A DNA stretch of 64,000 bases from positions 24,563 to 88,562 of the forward strand of contig DIWM01000049.1 of the NCBI GenBank assembly GCA_002428485.1, in the 5' to 3' direction. This document shows, piece after piece, positions 50,528 to 59,249 of this stretch. Both the position numbers and the translations under genes were made by a program. Positions within the stretch are counted from its first letter, which is position 1; every line of letters starts with the position of its first letter. This stretch comes from Deltaproteobacteria bacterium UBA6106 (lineage in GTDB: Bacteria; Desulfobacterota; Syntrophorhabdia; Syntrophorhabdales; Syntrophorhabdaceae). The notes below the pieces were generated by a model. It was not told where the DNA came from. It searched no databases and was given only the letters and a program-made list of their open reading frames with translations.

Positions 50528-51694
50528 TTACTTCGCCCGCAGGGCATCCACGATTTTCATGTGTGCGGCGCTGATCGCGGGGAGGATGCCGCCCACCAGC
50601 CCCATGATGAGCGAGAAGGCGATGGCCTTCCACGAGATATCGAATGTGAGGGAGAATTGGAAGGCGAGCTCCGAGAAGGTCTGGAAGTTCACCGTTGAGA
50701 TCGTAAAGAGCTGCATGAAGGACGCAAAGAAGAGACCGGCGAGACCGCCGACGAGGCCCAGCATCAGCGACTCTATAAGAAATGCGGTGAGGATGCTCAT
50801 CCTTCTGAAGCCGAGAGCGCGCATGGTCCCGATCTCGCCTATCCTGTTCGCGACAGCTGCGTACATGGTGATCATTGCGCCGATGATGGCGCCGAGAGAG
50901 AAAATGGCGGTCAGCGAGAGGCCGAGGATGCGGAGGAATTTCGCCATCATCTCCGACTGGTCTAAATAGTACCTGGTCTCACGCTTTGCCTCAAGGGTGA
51001 GCCTTGGATCGCTCTCGATCCTCTCTTTCACGGCATTGAAGCCTGCGGGATCGCGGAGCCTGAAGATGATCGACGAGTATACCGGTCTTCTGAACGCCTG
51101 CATGAGCTGATCAGCGTCGCCCCATATCTCTGAACTGAAACCGGTGTTCCCGGCATCAAAGACCCCGACAACCTGCCAGCCGCGCATCCCGAAACGAAGC
51201 GTATCGCCGAGGTCAGCGCCCTTGAACCTCTTCGTAACGCTTGCTCCTGTTATGATCTCTGTTGATCCTGGACGGGGCATCCTTCCCTTTATTAGCTTTA
51301 CCTGGTTTCGCAATCTTATTGACTGTTCAGAGATCCCCCGTATGACCACGTTCGACTGCTTATTGCTCCCCTCCTTGGGGAGGCTGATGAGCACGACCAG
51401 TTCCTTTGCGAGCATCCTCTGGCCGTCTGCCCCGATAAGGATATCCCGGTCTGTCTCAACGACCGATGCCTGGTACCTCTCAACGCCGCTTTGCACCTCT
51501 GATGCGGCTGCCTTGCGTATGACAACGACGTTTTCCGGTGAGCCCGTCTCGACGAGCGTCTTCTGGAGGCCGTGGGCAAGCATGAGGATCGTGGTGAAGA
51601 CAAATACCACCAGGGCCATGCCTGAGGCCGTAAGGATCGTTGTGAGGCGTCTTGCCCAGAGGTTCCGCAGGTTATATGAAAAGGGTATCTTCAC
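50528..51694 (-). CDS. ABC transporter permease, FtsX/MacB type (second)
   Basis: 388 residues: N-terminal membrane helix (TILTASGMALVVFVFTTILML), a periplasmic MacB_PCD-like domain and three C-terminal helices of the FtsX domain (FSLGAIIGAMITMYAAVA, ALGFRRMSILTAFLIESLML). GTG start at 51694 directly abuts the stop of the first permease. Last gene of a four-gene exporter operon; it may form a heterodimer with the other permease. Confidence 0.92.
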   Translation of the reverse strand: MKIPFSYNLRNLWARRLTTILTASGMALVVFVFTTILMLAHGLQKTLVETGSPENVVVIRKAAASEVQSGVERYQASVVETDRDILIGADGQRMLAKELVVLISLPKEGSNKQSNVVIRGISEQSIRLRNQVKLIKGRMPRPGSTEIITGASVTKRFKGADLGDTLRFGMRGWQVVGVFDAGNTGFSSEIWGDADQLMQAFRRPVYSSIIFRLRDPAGFNAVKERIESDPRLTLEAKRETRYYLDQSEMMAKFLRILGLSLTAIFSLGAIIGAMITMYAAVANRIGEIGTMRALGFRRMSILTAFLIESLMLGLVGGLAGLFFASFMQLFTISTVNFQTFSELAFQFSLTFDISWKAIAFSLIMGLVGGILPAISAAHMKIVDALRAK

Positions 51695-52855
51695 CTATTC
51701 CACCGTCCTCAGCCCATCGGCGATGCCCGTTTTCAGTGACCGGTATGTGGGAACAACGGCCGCGAGCAGACCAACGATAAGCGAGAAGACGATGTCGAGA
51801 TAGAGCGTATCGGCATCGACATTAAAGACAGGGAAGAACGTCCCCATTGCCTTTGCGAATGCAGCCGCAGCCGGGAAAGTGGCGATCATCCCTGCTGTGC
51901 AGCCTGCCATGGTGATCGTCAGCGATTCGCCGAAGATAAGGCCGGCGATGTGGCGCGTTCCAAAGCCGAGGGCCTTGAAGGTGGAATATTCCGCTGTCCG
52001 TTCCCTTCCGGTCATAGCCATGGTGTTCGCCACAACGGCAAGGATAATGACGATCACGACAAAAGATACGAGCTGGATCACCGTAATGATGGCGTCCGAC
52101 ATGGACACAAAGCCCATCTGAAATGCCTTCTCGGTCTCGGTGAGCGTCTCCGCAAGGGAGTTCTGAAAGGCCCTGTCGATGGACAGGGCAACCTGCGTCG
52201 AGATGTCGGGATTCTTCGTGCCTATCATGTAGAAGCCGACCTGATCGGCCCTGCCCGGCGCCGTCTTTTTCATCATCTCGTTCAAATAGTCCCAGTGAAA
52301 TAAGAACTGGCTCTCGTCAGTGCCGCTGTAGCGGCCTCGGTATATGCCGCGCAGCACGAATTCCCAGTTGCCGGGGAAGATGGTCCCCTTGAGCGTAATG
52401 ACGTCGCCGATCTTCCAGCCGTACTTTGCGGCAAGCTTTTTGCCGGCGATGAAGGACTTGCGGTCACGCAGAAAGTCGTTCTGTTCTTCAGGCCTCAGCA
52501 CATATTCAGGATAGAGGTCAAGGTAGGTCTTCGGCTCGACGGCGAAATTCGCAAAGAAGTTTTTCTCGTCGATGTAGATGCCGCCGAACCAGTTCCCGTA
52601 GGAGACAGTCGAAACCCCATCGACCTGCCTGATCTTATCCTTGTATGAGAGGGGGAGAGGGAAGATGATGGAGATGGAATTTCGCGTCACGAGGCGCGAA
52701 GCCGAGGACGCCTCAACGCCTGCGTGCCACGCGTCGATAACGGTGCGCAGGAGCCCGAAGGCGAGCATGGCAATGGCGATGCTGAGGATCGTGAGGCCTG
52801 TGCGGAGTTTGTGGCGCAGCGCGTTCTTAAAGAGTATCTTGAGGAGAAGCATCAT
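51695..52855 (-). CDS. ABC transporter permease, FtsX/MacB type (first)
   Basis: 386 residues with the same layout as its neighbour: an N-terminal helix after LRTGLTILSIAIAM, a periplasmic domain and three C-terminal helices including VVIVIILAVVANTMAMTGRERT, with the FKALGFGTRHIAG coupling segment. It overlaps the ATPase gene by 29 bp. The pair of distinct permeases with one ATPase is closer to LolCDE or YknYZ-like systems than to fused MacB. Confidence 0.92.
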   Translation of the reverse strand: MMLLLKILFKNALRHKLRTGLTILSIAIAMLAFGLLRTVIDAWHAGVEASSASRLVTRNSISIIFPLPLSYKDKIRQVDGVSTVSYGNWFGGIYIDEKNFFANFAVEPKTYLDLYPEYVLRPEEQNDFLRDRKSFIAGKKLAAKYGWKIGDVITLKGTIFPGNWEFVLRGIYRGRYSGTDESQFLFHWDYLNEMMKKTAPGRADQVGFYMIGTKNPDISTQVALSIDRAFQNSLAETLTETEKAFQMGFVSMSDAIITVIQLVSFVVIVIILAVVANTMAMTGRERTAEYSTFKALGFGTRHIAGLIFGESLTITMAGCTAGMIATFPAAAAFAKAMGTFFPVFNVDADTLYLDIVFSLIVGLLAAVVPTYRSLKTGIADGLRTVE

Positions 52856-53531
52856 TGAGGTAGCCCTTGTCGAGGTGCCTGATGACGTGCGCCTTCCTGG
52901 CGGCCCTCGGGTCGTGCGTCACCATGATGATCGTCTTGCCGGATTCGTGGTTGAGCCTGTCGATGAGGTCCATGATCTCTTCGGCGGAGACGCGGTCGAG
53001 ATCCCCGGTAGGCTCGTCTGCCACGAGGATCGTGGGATCCGTGACGATGGCCCGTGCGATGGCGACGCGCTGCTGCTGCCCGCCCGATAGCTGCCCGGGA
53101 TAATGGTCCATCCTGTCGGTAAGGTTGACCACGCGGAGCGCCATCTCGACATGCTCCTTCCGCTCTTTCCGGGTAAGAGGCGTGAGGATAAGCGGGAGCT
53201 CCACATTCTCAAAGGCGGTCAGGACAGGTATGAGGTTGTAGAACTGGAAGATAAAGCCAACGTGGACTGCACGCCATCGGGCAAGCTCCGTTTCCGGCAG
53301 GGCGGTAATATCGACCCCGCCGACTTTGATCGTGCCGCTGTCGGGCTCGTCGATCCCTGCGATCAGATTGAGAAGCGTGCTCTTCCCTGACCCGGACGGT
53401 CCCATGAGGGCGAGGAATTCCCCCTCGATGATATCAAAAGAGATATCGTGCAGGACAGGGACGACCTGGTTCCCGCGGTAGTATGCTTTGCTCAGGTCTC
53501 TGATCTCGACGATTGCGGGAGGATTTTCCAT
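52827..53531 (-). CDS. ABC transporter ATP-binding protein (LolD/MacB type)
   Basis: 234 residues. Walker A GPSGSGKSTLLNLI, signature LSGGQQQRVAIARAI, Walker B ILVADEPTGDLD and the switch His in VTHDPRAA. The FQFYNLIPVLTAFENVELPL segment is typical of the LolD/MacB group. The start overlaps the adaptor stop (TAATG). Confidence 0.95.
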   Translation of the reverse strand: MENPPAIVEIRDLSKAYYRGNQVVPVLHDISFDIIEGEFLALMGPSGSGKSTLLNLIAGIDEPDSGTIKVGGVDITALPETELARWRAVHVGFIFQFYNLIPVLTAFENVELPLILTPLTRKERKEHVEMALRVVNLTDRMDHYPGQLSGGQQQRVAIARAIVTDPTILVADEPTGDLDRVSAEEIMDLIDRLNHESGKTIIMVTHDPRAARKAHVIRHLDKGYLNDASPQDTL

Positions 53532-54748
53532 TACTGTTCTGCGATCTTGATCTTTGAATTGTTCCTGAGGGTTTTAGGAGGGTTGATGACGACCTTATCG
53601 CCTGCCCGGACCCCGCTTCGGACCTCTATTGCATCGCCTATCCTTTCGCCGATCTCGACAGGCGTCTCGATGACGCGGCTGCCTTTCACAAGGAAGACGG
53701 TAGTTTTGCCGTTCTTCTCCATGAGTGCCTTCCTGTTCAACCCGGTCCGGGGCTGCTTTTCCTTCTCGCTGAGCTGCCGCGACAGAAAAGCGACCTTGGC
53801 GCTCATCTCCGGCAGCACACGCTCATCCTTATCGATGAACTTTATCTTGACCATGACCGTTGCCTTGCTCCTGTCGGCAGTGGGTACGATCATATGGATG
53901 GCGCCGGCAAAGCGAGCGTCGGGGAACGCGTCCAGCTGTATCTCGCAGTGCTGGCCCACTTTCAGCTTTCCTATGTTCGATTCGGAGACGTCGGCCTCTA
54001 CCTGGAGCGATGACATGTCGGCGATGGTCACAACCGCTGCCTTGGCGTTCGCGGCAGCGCCGAGGGGCGTCACGATATCGCCGATGTCCGCATTCTTTGT
54101 CAGCACAACGGCGTCAAAGGGCGCCCTGATGTAAGTATATTCCAGAGCTACCTCTGTTCCGCGAAGGGCGGCAGCGCTTGATCGTATCGCTGCGTCGGCA
54201 GAGGCAACAGCTGCCTCGGCCTTTTTGTACCGCGCATCTGCGGCGTCGTAGGATGCCTGCGTGGTAAATTCCTTTTCAAGGAGACTTTTTTCGCGAAAGA
54301 ACGATGCCTCCGCATCCTTCAGCTCGGCCCTTGCCTGTTCGAGGCCGCTCCGGGAGACATCGAGATTTGCCAGCGCCTGCTTACGGGAGGCCATGATGTC
54401 ATCGTTTTCCAACTGCGCGATGACCTGCCCCTTTTTAACCCTGCTGCCTTCCTCAACGTGGAGCGCCACAAGCCTTCCCGTTACCTTCGATGCGGCGGCA
54501 GCCTTCCGCTGAGGAACAACGTAGCCGCTCGCGTTGAGCAGGGTGATGGTCTGGGAAGGATAGATCTGGGCGACGCTCCCGGTCTCAACGCGTATCGCCG
54601 GCGAGAAGATGCCCGTCAGGAAAAGAATGACGAGCAGGATGAGCGCCGCGAGGCCCATGATGCCATAGAGCGCCTTTCTGCCTTTGCGCGGAGGCAATGA
54701 CGGCGAGGATTTGTCGATCTTCAGCTTCGTAAGGTCTTCGTCAGCCAT
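53531..54748 (-). CDS. MacA-like periplasmic adaptor (HlyD family)
   Basis: 405 residues. One N-terminal membrane helix (GIMGLAALILLVILFLTGIF), a lipoyl half-motif (VVPQRKAAAASKVTGRLVALHVEEGSRVKKGQVIAQLEN), an alpha-hairpin (about residues 125-195), the second half-motif YIRAPFDAVVLTKNADIGDIV and beta-barrel regions. It links the ABC pump to an outer-membrane channel; no TolC-like gene is in this operon. First gene of the operon, no visible Shine-Dalgarno; a perfect inverted repeat lies 10 bp upstream. Confidence 0.93.
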   Translation of the reverse strand: MADEDLTKLKIDKSSPSLPPRKGRKALYGIMGLAALILLVILFLTGIFSPAIRVETGSVAQIYPSQTITLLNASGYVVPQRKAAAASKVTGRLVALHVEEGSRVKKGQVIAQLENDDIMASRKQALANLDVSRSGLEQARAELKDAEASFFREKSLLEKEFTTQASYDAADARYKKAEAAVASADAAIRSSAAALRGTEVALEYTYIRAPFDAVVLTKNADIGDIVTPLGAAANAKAAVVTIADMSSLQVEADVSESNIGKLKVGQHCEIQLDAFPDARFAGAIHMIVPTADRSKATVMVKIKFIDKDERVLPEMSAKVAFLSRQLSEKEKQPRTGLNRKALMEKNGKTTVFLVKGSRVIETPVEIGERIGDAIEVRSGVRAGDKVVINPPKTLRNNSKIKIAEQ

Positions 54749-54758
54749 TGTTCAATAA

Positions 54759-54782
54759 ATGTAACTATGAAACCAGTTACAT
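54759..54782. promoter_or_regulatory. Perfect inverted repeat at the ABC exporter promoter
   Basis: ATGTAACT, eight bases, AGTTACAT: both arms exact. It starts 10 bp upstream of the adaptor ATG on the minus strand and about 75 bp before the divergent NusG-like gene. Size and symmetry fit an operator for a dimeric repressor such as a TetR-family protein, but no regulator gene is adjacent. Confidence 0.65.
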
Positions 54783-54857
54783 ATGTTAAACAACCTCCAT
54801 TCATCCTGTCAACTGTTTGTCTTGCAAAATCGCCTATTTTCACTGATAATAGTAGGT

Positions 54858-55355
54858 ATGAAACGATGGTACGTCGTGAACACGAAACCGAAGAACGAAG
54901 ACCGTGCTGCGAATAATTTTCTGGGTGGGGGCATCGAGGCGCTCTCTCCCAAACTGAGAATGAGGAAATACAAGGAAGGCAAGTTCATCAACTACATAGA
55001 GCCCATGTTCCCGGGCTATATCTTTGTGAGGTTCCATCCGGTCGATGATTTCCGGCTTGTCAAATATACCCGGGGGGTAAAGACGATCGTCAATTTCAGC
55101 GGCAGGATAATCCCGCTCCAGGACGAGGTCATCAACTTTATAAGGGATCGCCTTGAGGACGGTGTAGCGACGATAAGGAAACGGGACTTTAAGAAAGGCG
55201 AAAAGATCTTTATCAAGGACGGGCCTTTTAAAGGCCTGACAGGGATATTTGAAAAGGTGCTGGACGGCCAGGAGCGCGTTGCCATCCTCCTCGACAGCGT
55301 CAATTACTCCGCCAGGATGGAGATAGACAGAGACCTGCTGACAAGCACGGATTAG
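54858..55355 (+). CDS. NusG paralogue (RfaH/LoaP-like antiterminator)
   Basis: 165 residues. An NGN domain (RWYVVNTKPKNEDRAANNF to about 110, with PMFPGYIFVRF) and a C-terminal KOW domain (FKKGEKIFIKDGPFKGLTGIFEK). The N-terminus matches operon-specific NusG paralogues rather than housekeeping NusG, which is normally next to secE and rplK. It may act on a distant long operon; no capsule genes follow. The start ATG 54858 has taggt upstream. The stop lies at the first base of a heptad array. Confidence 0.88.
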   Translation: MKRWYVVNTKPKNEDRAANNFLGGGIEALSPKLRMRKYKEGKFINYIEPMFPGYIFVRFHPVDDFRLVKYTRGVKTIVNFSGRIIPLQDEVINFIRDRLEDGVATIRKRDFKKGEKIFIKDGPFKGLTGIFEKVLDGQERVAILLDSVNYSARMEIDRDLLTSTD

Positions 55356-55596
55356 CTCATGGCAAATACAGCTCATAGCTCATGGCAAATACAGCTCATG
55401 GTAAATACAGCTCATGGCTCATGGCAAAAGAAAGCACGAAATTCTAATATCGAAACCCTAAACAATATCAAAATTCAAATATCAAATGTTCTAAACAAAA
55501 AAACCCTTCAATACATTTTGAATTTTGAACATTCGAATTTGTTTAGTGTTTCGATATTCGGATTTAGAATTTGCTATCAGCTATGAGCCATGAGCT
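55354..55596. repeat. Long mirror heptad cassette with a 16-bp higher-order unit
   Basis: agctcat and ggcaaat alternate with ac to give repeated AGCTCATGGCAAATAC blocks (three to four copies to 55430). AAATCCT-family units, a centre, inverted AAATCCT units and inverted AGCTCAT units follow, ending at 55596. It fills most of the gap before hflX. Confidence 0.85.
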
Positions 55597-55731
55597 GAAA
55601 AGGGGTATGGTATAGAACTTTACGGCAATATTCAGGGGCTGCATCACCTCATAAAACGAAGGCTTACCAATCTTTATAAAAAAAGGGTTGAACCCTCCGC
55701 TATCATCTCTTTTGATACAGCACGGCAGATC

Positions 55732-57249
55732 ATGCAGATATCAAAGGAGACATCGCGACAAATAGGCATTCTCATTAACAGGAGAGGCCTCGTGGAATAC
55801 GTTATCGTCGGGGATAACAGGGGAATAGAGATACCGAGGCTCTCCACGGAAAGGGTCGGCAGGGCGCGGTTCAGGGGCTTAAGGTTCATCCACACGCACC
55901 TTAACGGGGAACTGCTTTCCAGAGAAGACCTGACAGACCTGGCAATCCTCCAGTTTGACCTTGTCGCCTGCATCACCGAAAGGACCGGTGAAAGAGGCGC
56001 ATCTGTCCACATAGGCTATCTTGTCCCTGAGAACAGGGAAGGAAAGGCGTGGGCATTTATGGACCCCGTCAATATACAGGAACTTGATATTGATTTCGTT
56101 TCTTTCATTACGGAACTGGAAAATGAATTTGTGCGTGCCCGCGGCAGGTTTTACATTACCGGCGGGAACAAGGACCAGTGTGTTCTTATCAGCGTTGCCC
56201 CTCCCCGTGAGAGAAAAAATATAGAGGATCACATCGCGGAGCTGAAAGATCTCTGTTATTCTGCGGGCATCACGGTGCTTGATACCATTACCCAGAGGCC
56301 AAAAGAACTGCATCCGCGTTATCTCGTGGGAAAAGGGAAGATCGGGGAGATCATCATGAGATGCCAGCAGCTTGGGGCAGACCTCCTCGTCTTCGATGAG
56401 GAATTGACGCCGGGCCAGATGAACAGCATCTCATCGATGACAGAGCTCAAGGTCATCGACAGGAACCAGCTCATCCTCGATATCTTCGCCGGGCGGGCGA
56501 ACACGAACGAGGCGAAGATCCAGGTAGAACTGGCTCAACTGAAATACATCCTCCCGAGGCTTGCCGAAAAGAACACGGCCTTTTCGAGATTGACAGGGGG
56601 CATCGGAGGAAGGGGCCCTGGAGAGACAAAGCTCGAGGTAGACAAGAGGCGCATCAGGGATAAGATATCTTTCCTGGAAAAGAAGCTGATCGAGATAAGA
56701 AAGGTGAGAGAGAAAAAACGGGAGAAGAGGCGGTTTTCAGGAACGCCCATTGTGTCGATCGTGGGATATACCAATTCCGGCAAGTCGACGCTTTTGAACC
56801 TCCTCACGAAAAGCGCCGTTGAGGTTGAAGATAAGCCCTTCAGCACGCTGAATCCCACTACCAGGACGATCAAGTACCCGCAGCGGAAGGCGATCATCCT
56901 CACCGACACCGTCGGCTTTATCGATAAGTTGCCCCAGGTCCTTCTCAGGGCCTTTATTGCGACACTGGAAGAGCTTGAGGACGCCCACCTCCTGATACAC
57001 CTCGTCGATATCAGTGCGCCGGATTTCGAGGAGAAGATGGGCATTGTAGAGGATACGCTGCGCACCCTTGCCCTGGACAGCAAGAAAAGGATCATCGTCT
57101 TTAACAAGATCGACAGGATAGACAGGATGCACCTTCAATATGCCGAACAGAGGCATCACGCGGTCTCGGTCTCATGCACAAAGAGAGAGGGCATTGAAAG
57201 GCTGATAGAGACGATAGAAAAGGCGCTGAGCATCGCGACAAACCCGTAA
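55732..57249 (+). CDS. hflX: GTPase HflX
   Basis: Ribosome-associated GTPase that splits stalled ribosomes. N-terminal HflX domain; GGIGGRGPGETKLEVDKRRIRD before a coiled segment; G1 GYTNSGKSTLLN, G3 DTVGFIDKLP and G4 NKID. 505 residues from ATG 55732, but no Shine-Dalgarno precedes it and the same frame stays open upstream with HflX-like sequence (LYGNIQGLHHLIKRRL and IISFDTARQIM). This extension reaches a strong AAAAGGGG at 55598-55605, followed in frame only by ATA 55612, while an ATG at 55607 is out of frame. The true start may be ATA, or one base may be missing. Confidence 0.93.
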   Translation: MQISKETSRQIGILINRRGLVEYVIVGDNRGIEIPRLSTERVGRARFRGLRFIHTHLNGELLSREDLTDLAILQFDLVACITERTGERGASVHIGYLVPENREGKAWAFMDPVNIQELDIDFVSFITELENEFVRARGRFYITGGNKDQCVLISVAPPRERKNIEDHIAELKDLCYSAGITVLDTITQRPKELHPRYLVGKGKIGEIIMRCQQLGADLLVFDEELTPGQMNSISSMTELKVIDRNQLILDIFAGRANTNEAKIQVELAQLKYILPRLAEKNTAFSRLTGGIGGRGPGETKLEVDKRRIRDKISFLEKKLIEIRKVREKKREKRRFSGTPIVSIVGYTNSGKSTLLNLLTKSAVEVEDKPFSTLNPTTRTIKYPQRKAIILTDTVGFIDKLPQVLLRAFIATLEELEDAHLLIHLVDISAPDFEEKMGIVEDTLRTLALDSKKRIIVFNKIDRIDRMHLQYAEQRHHAVSVSCTKREGIERLIETIEKALSIATNP

Positions 57250-57266
57250 GGCATGAAGGGAGAACA

Positions 57267-57507
57267 CCCGTAAGTCGTCAGTCGTAAGGCGTAAGGGGAA
57301 AGAAAAAACCCGTTCAACGTTCTATGTTCAACGTTCAACGTTAAAAATGGCCTGAGCACTTATTGCGTTTACCCCCGGCCTTCCAGTTGCATATAGCGTA
57401 CTACGCTGCTACGATTTCTTCCAATTACGAATTACGATCCACGAATTACGGGGTTTATCGCCTTACGACTTACGCCTCACGGGTGTTCTTCTATGAGCCA
57501 TGAGCTG
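57267..57507. repeat. Heptad cassette in the hflX-NUDIX convergent gap
   Basis: CGTAAGG units (57267-57294), GTTCAAC units (gttcaac, gttctat, gttcaac, gttcaac; 57312-57339), a 60-bp core, ACGAATT-type units, then inverted CGTAAGG (57459-57487) and AGCTCAT units. The right part overlaps the 3' end of the NUDIX gene. Confidence 0.85.
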
Positions 57508-57909
57508 CTTTTCCTGCTGTTTGATGAGCACCGACGCTATGTACCTGTCCGGTTCCGGAAAATCGTATTGAATGAGCTCCTCGACCTTTACCCACCTGAC
57601 CTCGTCATGGTCCGTGAGCCGGATGTCGCCTTTTACATAAACCGCGCGATAGGCATATAGCTTGATCGCCGATTGACAGTTGATCTGATGCCTGATGGAG
57701 CAGAGATAGTCTCCTACGGCGATCTCGATGCCAAGTTCTTCCTCTATCTCCCTTTTCAGGCATTCTTCCAGGGATTCGCCCTCTTCCATTTTGCCTCCAG
57801 GGAACTCCCACAGGTAACCCGAATAGGCACGTTTTCTTTTTGCGATGAGGACCATGCCGTCTTTTTCGATAACTGCGGCAGTGACAGGGGTATAGTAGAG
57901 GTCATCCAT
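57463..57909 (-). CDS. NUDIX hydrolase (MutT-like)
   Basis: 148-residue (deoxy)nucleoside triphosphate pyrophosphohydrolase. VTAAVIEKDGMVLIAKRK opens the protein and the Nudix box GGKMEEGESLEECLKREI continues to EEELGIEI with all required residues. It resembles MutT/CTP pyrophosphohydrolase types that clear oxidised nucleotides. The start is ATG 57909; the longer frame to 58014 reads repeat DNA. The C-terminal LMAHRRTPVRRKS is encoded by two heptad families and is unlikely to be ancestral. Confidence 0.92.
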   Translation of the reverse strand: MDDLYYTPVTAAVIEKDGMVLIAKRKRAYSGYLWEFPGGKMEEGESLEECLKREIEEELGIEIAVGDYLCSIRHQINCQSAIKLYAYRAVYVKGDIRLTDHDEVRWVKVEELIQYDFPEPDRYIASVLIKQQEKQLMAHRRTPVRRKS

Positions 57910-57924
57910 ATACGGTGTCCTTGA

Positions 57925-57963
57925 GGATGAGCATCGGCGTCGGGTTTTCCCCGCAAACACGCT
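57925..57963 (+). repeat. Dispersed 40-bp element, copy 2
   Basis: Second copy of the element at 2271-2311, sharing TTCCCCGCAAACACGCT and most of the preceding 23 bases. It lies just upstream of the NUDIX start. Confidence 0.7.
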
Positions 57964-57974
57964 GAATAAAGGCA

Positions 57975-58309
57975 GTGAAAGGTAAAAGGTGAAAAGTGAA
58001 AGGTGAGAAACCAAAGAGACAATTCTTTGAGAAGTCTATCTCTCTGCCCGACGCAGATGCTCTCATAACATATCCGGATGATTCCCCGCAGCTTGCTGCG
58101 GCGCGACACTGTTCCCTCTCCCCTTGCGGGAGAGGGTCAGGGAGAGGGGTACCCGCCGCTTGCAGCGGGGTAGTTTATTTATTGAGACACCCGTCAAGGA
58201 GCCACCAGCTATCAGCAAAGACATTGCGTGTTTTATCTCAAAATACTTCATCGGAACATGGTGTCGGATTCTTCTCAAGCATCCAGCATCCAGTATCCAG
58301 CCACCAGTA
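57975..58309. repeat. Repeat block: GTGAAAG heptads, three-hairpin element, CCAGTAT heptads
   Basis: 57975-58009 is GTGAAAG heptads (agtgaaa, ggtaaaa, ggtgaaa, agtgaaa). 58074-58179 is the third, somewhat shortened, three-hairpin element. 58276-58309 is CCAGTAT-type heptads. No gene is seen in the 412-bp gap 57910-58321. Confidence 0.85.
58074..58179. repeat. Three-hairpin dispersed element, copy 3 (shortened)
   Basis: Starts CCGGATGATT like the others, but lacks the ATAATCATGCCG linker between hairpins 2 and 3 and has a changed third hairpin, making it about 106 bp. Confidence 0.85.
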
Positions 58310-58321
58310 AACGGCATCGGG

Positions 58322-58975
58322 CTACCGGATGAGGTCGATCTTCGTCAGCGTTGTCTGGTTTGATACCCTCGGCGCATTCACAAGGTTCCACGCAACGTAC
58401 TGTTCTGCGTAAGGATTTTCCGCGGACATCCCGTCAACGGGCACAATGACGGAAAACCCTCTGAGAGCTGCGGCGCTTGCCGTGTAAAGGACTGCCCCGT
58501 GAGCCGCTGTCCCAACGACGATGACCGTTTTTATTCCTCTGCCTTTGAGGATCTTTTCAAGGTCGGTACCAAGGAATTTATCCGGCCCTGAGGCCACAAC
58601 CGGTTCATCCGCACGGGGTGCAAGCTCCTGTGCTATATCTGCCGTTGCGGCGCCTGGAGAGAGGCTGTAGACCACGGGTGCCCCCTTTGTCCGGGCAAAG
58701 GCAAGGAGCTTCTTAACACCCGGTATGGAAGCGATGCAGCGGGGCCGCCTCTCGGCATTGCAGGTCTGTTTATTAAAGTCGAGCATCAGGAGGGCAGTCG
58801 TTTTCACCTCTATCGTTGCAGGTTTCAGTTCAGGCGCTGCCGGAACCTTCACGGTATTCCACTCGTCAATAATATCTCCGGCAGGGAGAGCAGAAGGGAG
58901 AAAAGCACAGAAGGCCATGAAAAAGCAAACATATATCATCATATATCCTATCGTGGAGAAAGAATATCGCTTCAT
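58322..58975 (-). CDS. Exported isochorismatase-fold protein without catalytic Cys
   Basis: 217 residues. A signal peptide (IYVCFFMAFCAFLPSALPAG) points to export. The body has the isochorismatase/nicotinamidase fold: LLMLDFNKQTC (first Asp), SGPDKFLGTDLE (Lys) and the TVIVVGTAAHGAVLYTASAAALRGF helix. In active members that last motif holds the nucleophilic Cys; here the position is Ala. It may be inactive, bind a ligand or use other chemistry. The start ATG 58975 has AAGGAGG 7 bp upstream. Three in-frame residues overlap no other gene. Confidence 0.85.
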   Translation of the reverse strand: MKRYSFSTIGYMMIYVCFFMAFCAFLPSALPAGDIIDEWNTVKVPAAPELKPATIEVKTTALLMLDFNKQTCNAERRPRCIASIPGVKKLLAFARTKGAPVVYSLSPGAATADIAQELAPRADEPVVASGPDKFLGTDLEKILKGRGIKTVIVVGTAAHGAVLYTASAAALRGFSVIVPVDGMSAENPYAEQYVAWNLVNAPRVSNQTTLTKIDLIR

Positions 58976-59052
58976 GATAACCTCCTTACTGGCGATATTT
59001 ATTACCAATGCTAACGATTTACATGGGATTTGTCAATAATATGCACGAACCG

Positions 59053-59186
59053 AACTCATAGCTCATAACTCACAGAATATCGTATATCGTAGTTCGTATG
59101 TCGTGAGGCGATTAACCCGTGAAATGTGAAAGGTAAAATGTGAAATGTTTAAAACTTTTTACTTTTCACGTTCCACTTTTTACGAT
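59053..59186. repeat. Heptad block crossing three families in one phase
   Basis: aactcat, agctcat, aactcac, agaatat, cgtatat, cgtagtt, cgtatgt, cgtgagg, cgattaa run without a phase break from AGCTCAT-like through ATATCGT-like to CGTAAGG-like units. GTGAAAG units and their inverse (59119-59186) follow. Confidence 0.85.
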
Positions 59187-59249
59187 ATAAGCTGACCGCT
59201 TGCATTAAACTCTTAAGTCATTGTGAAATAAGGCGACAAATTATATGGA

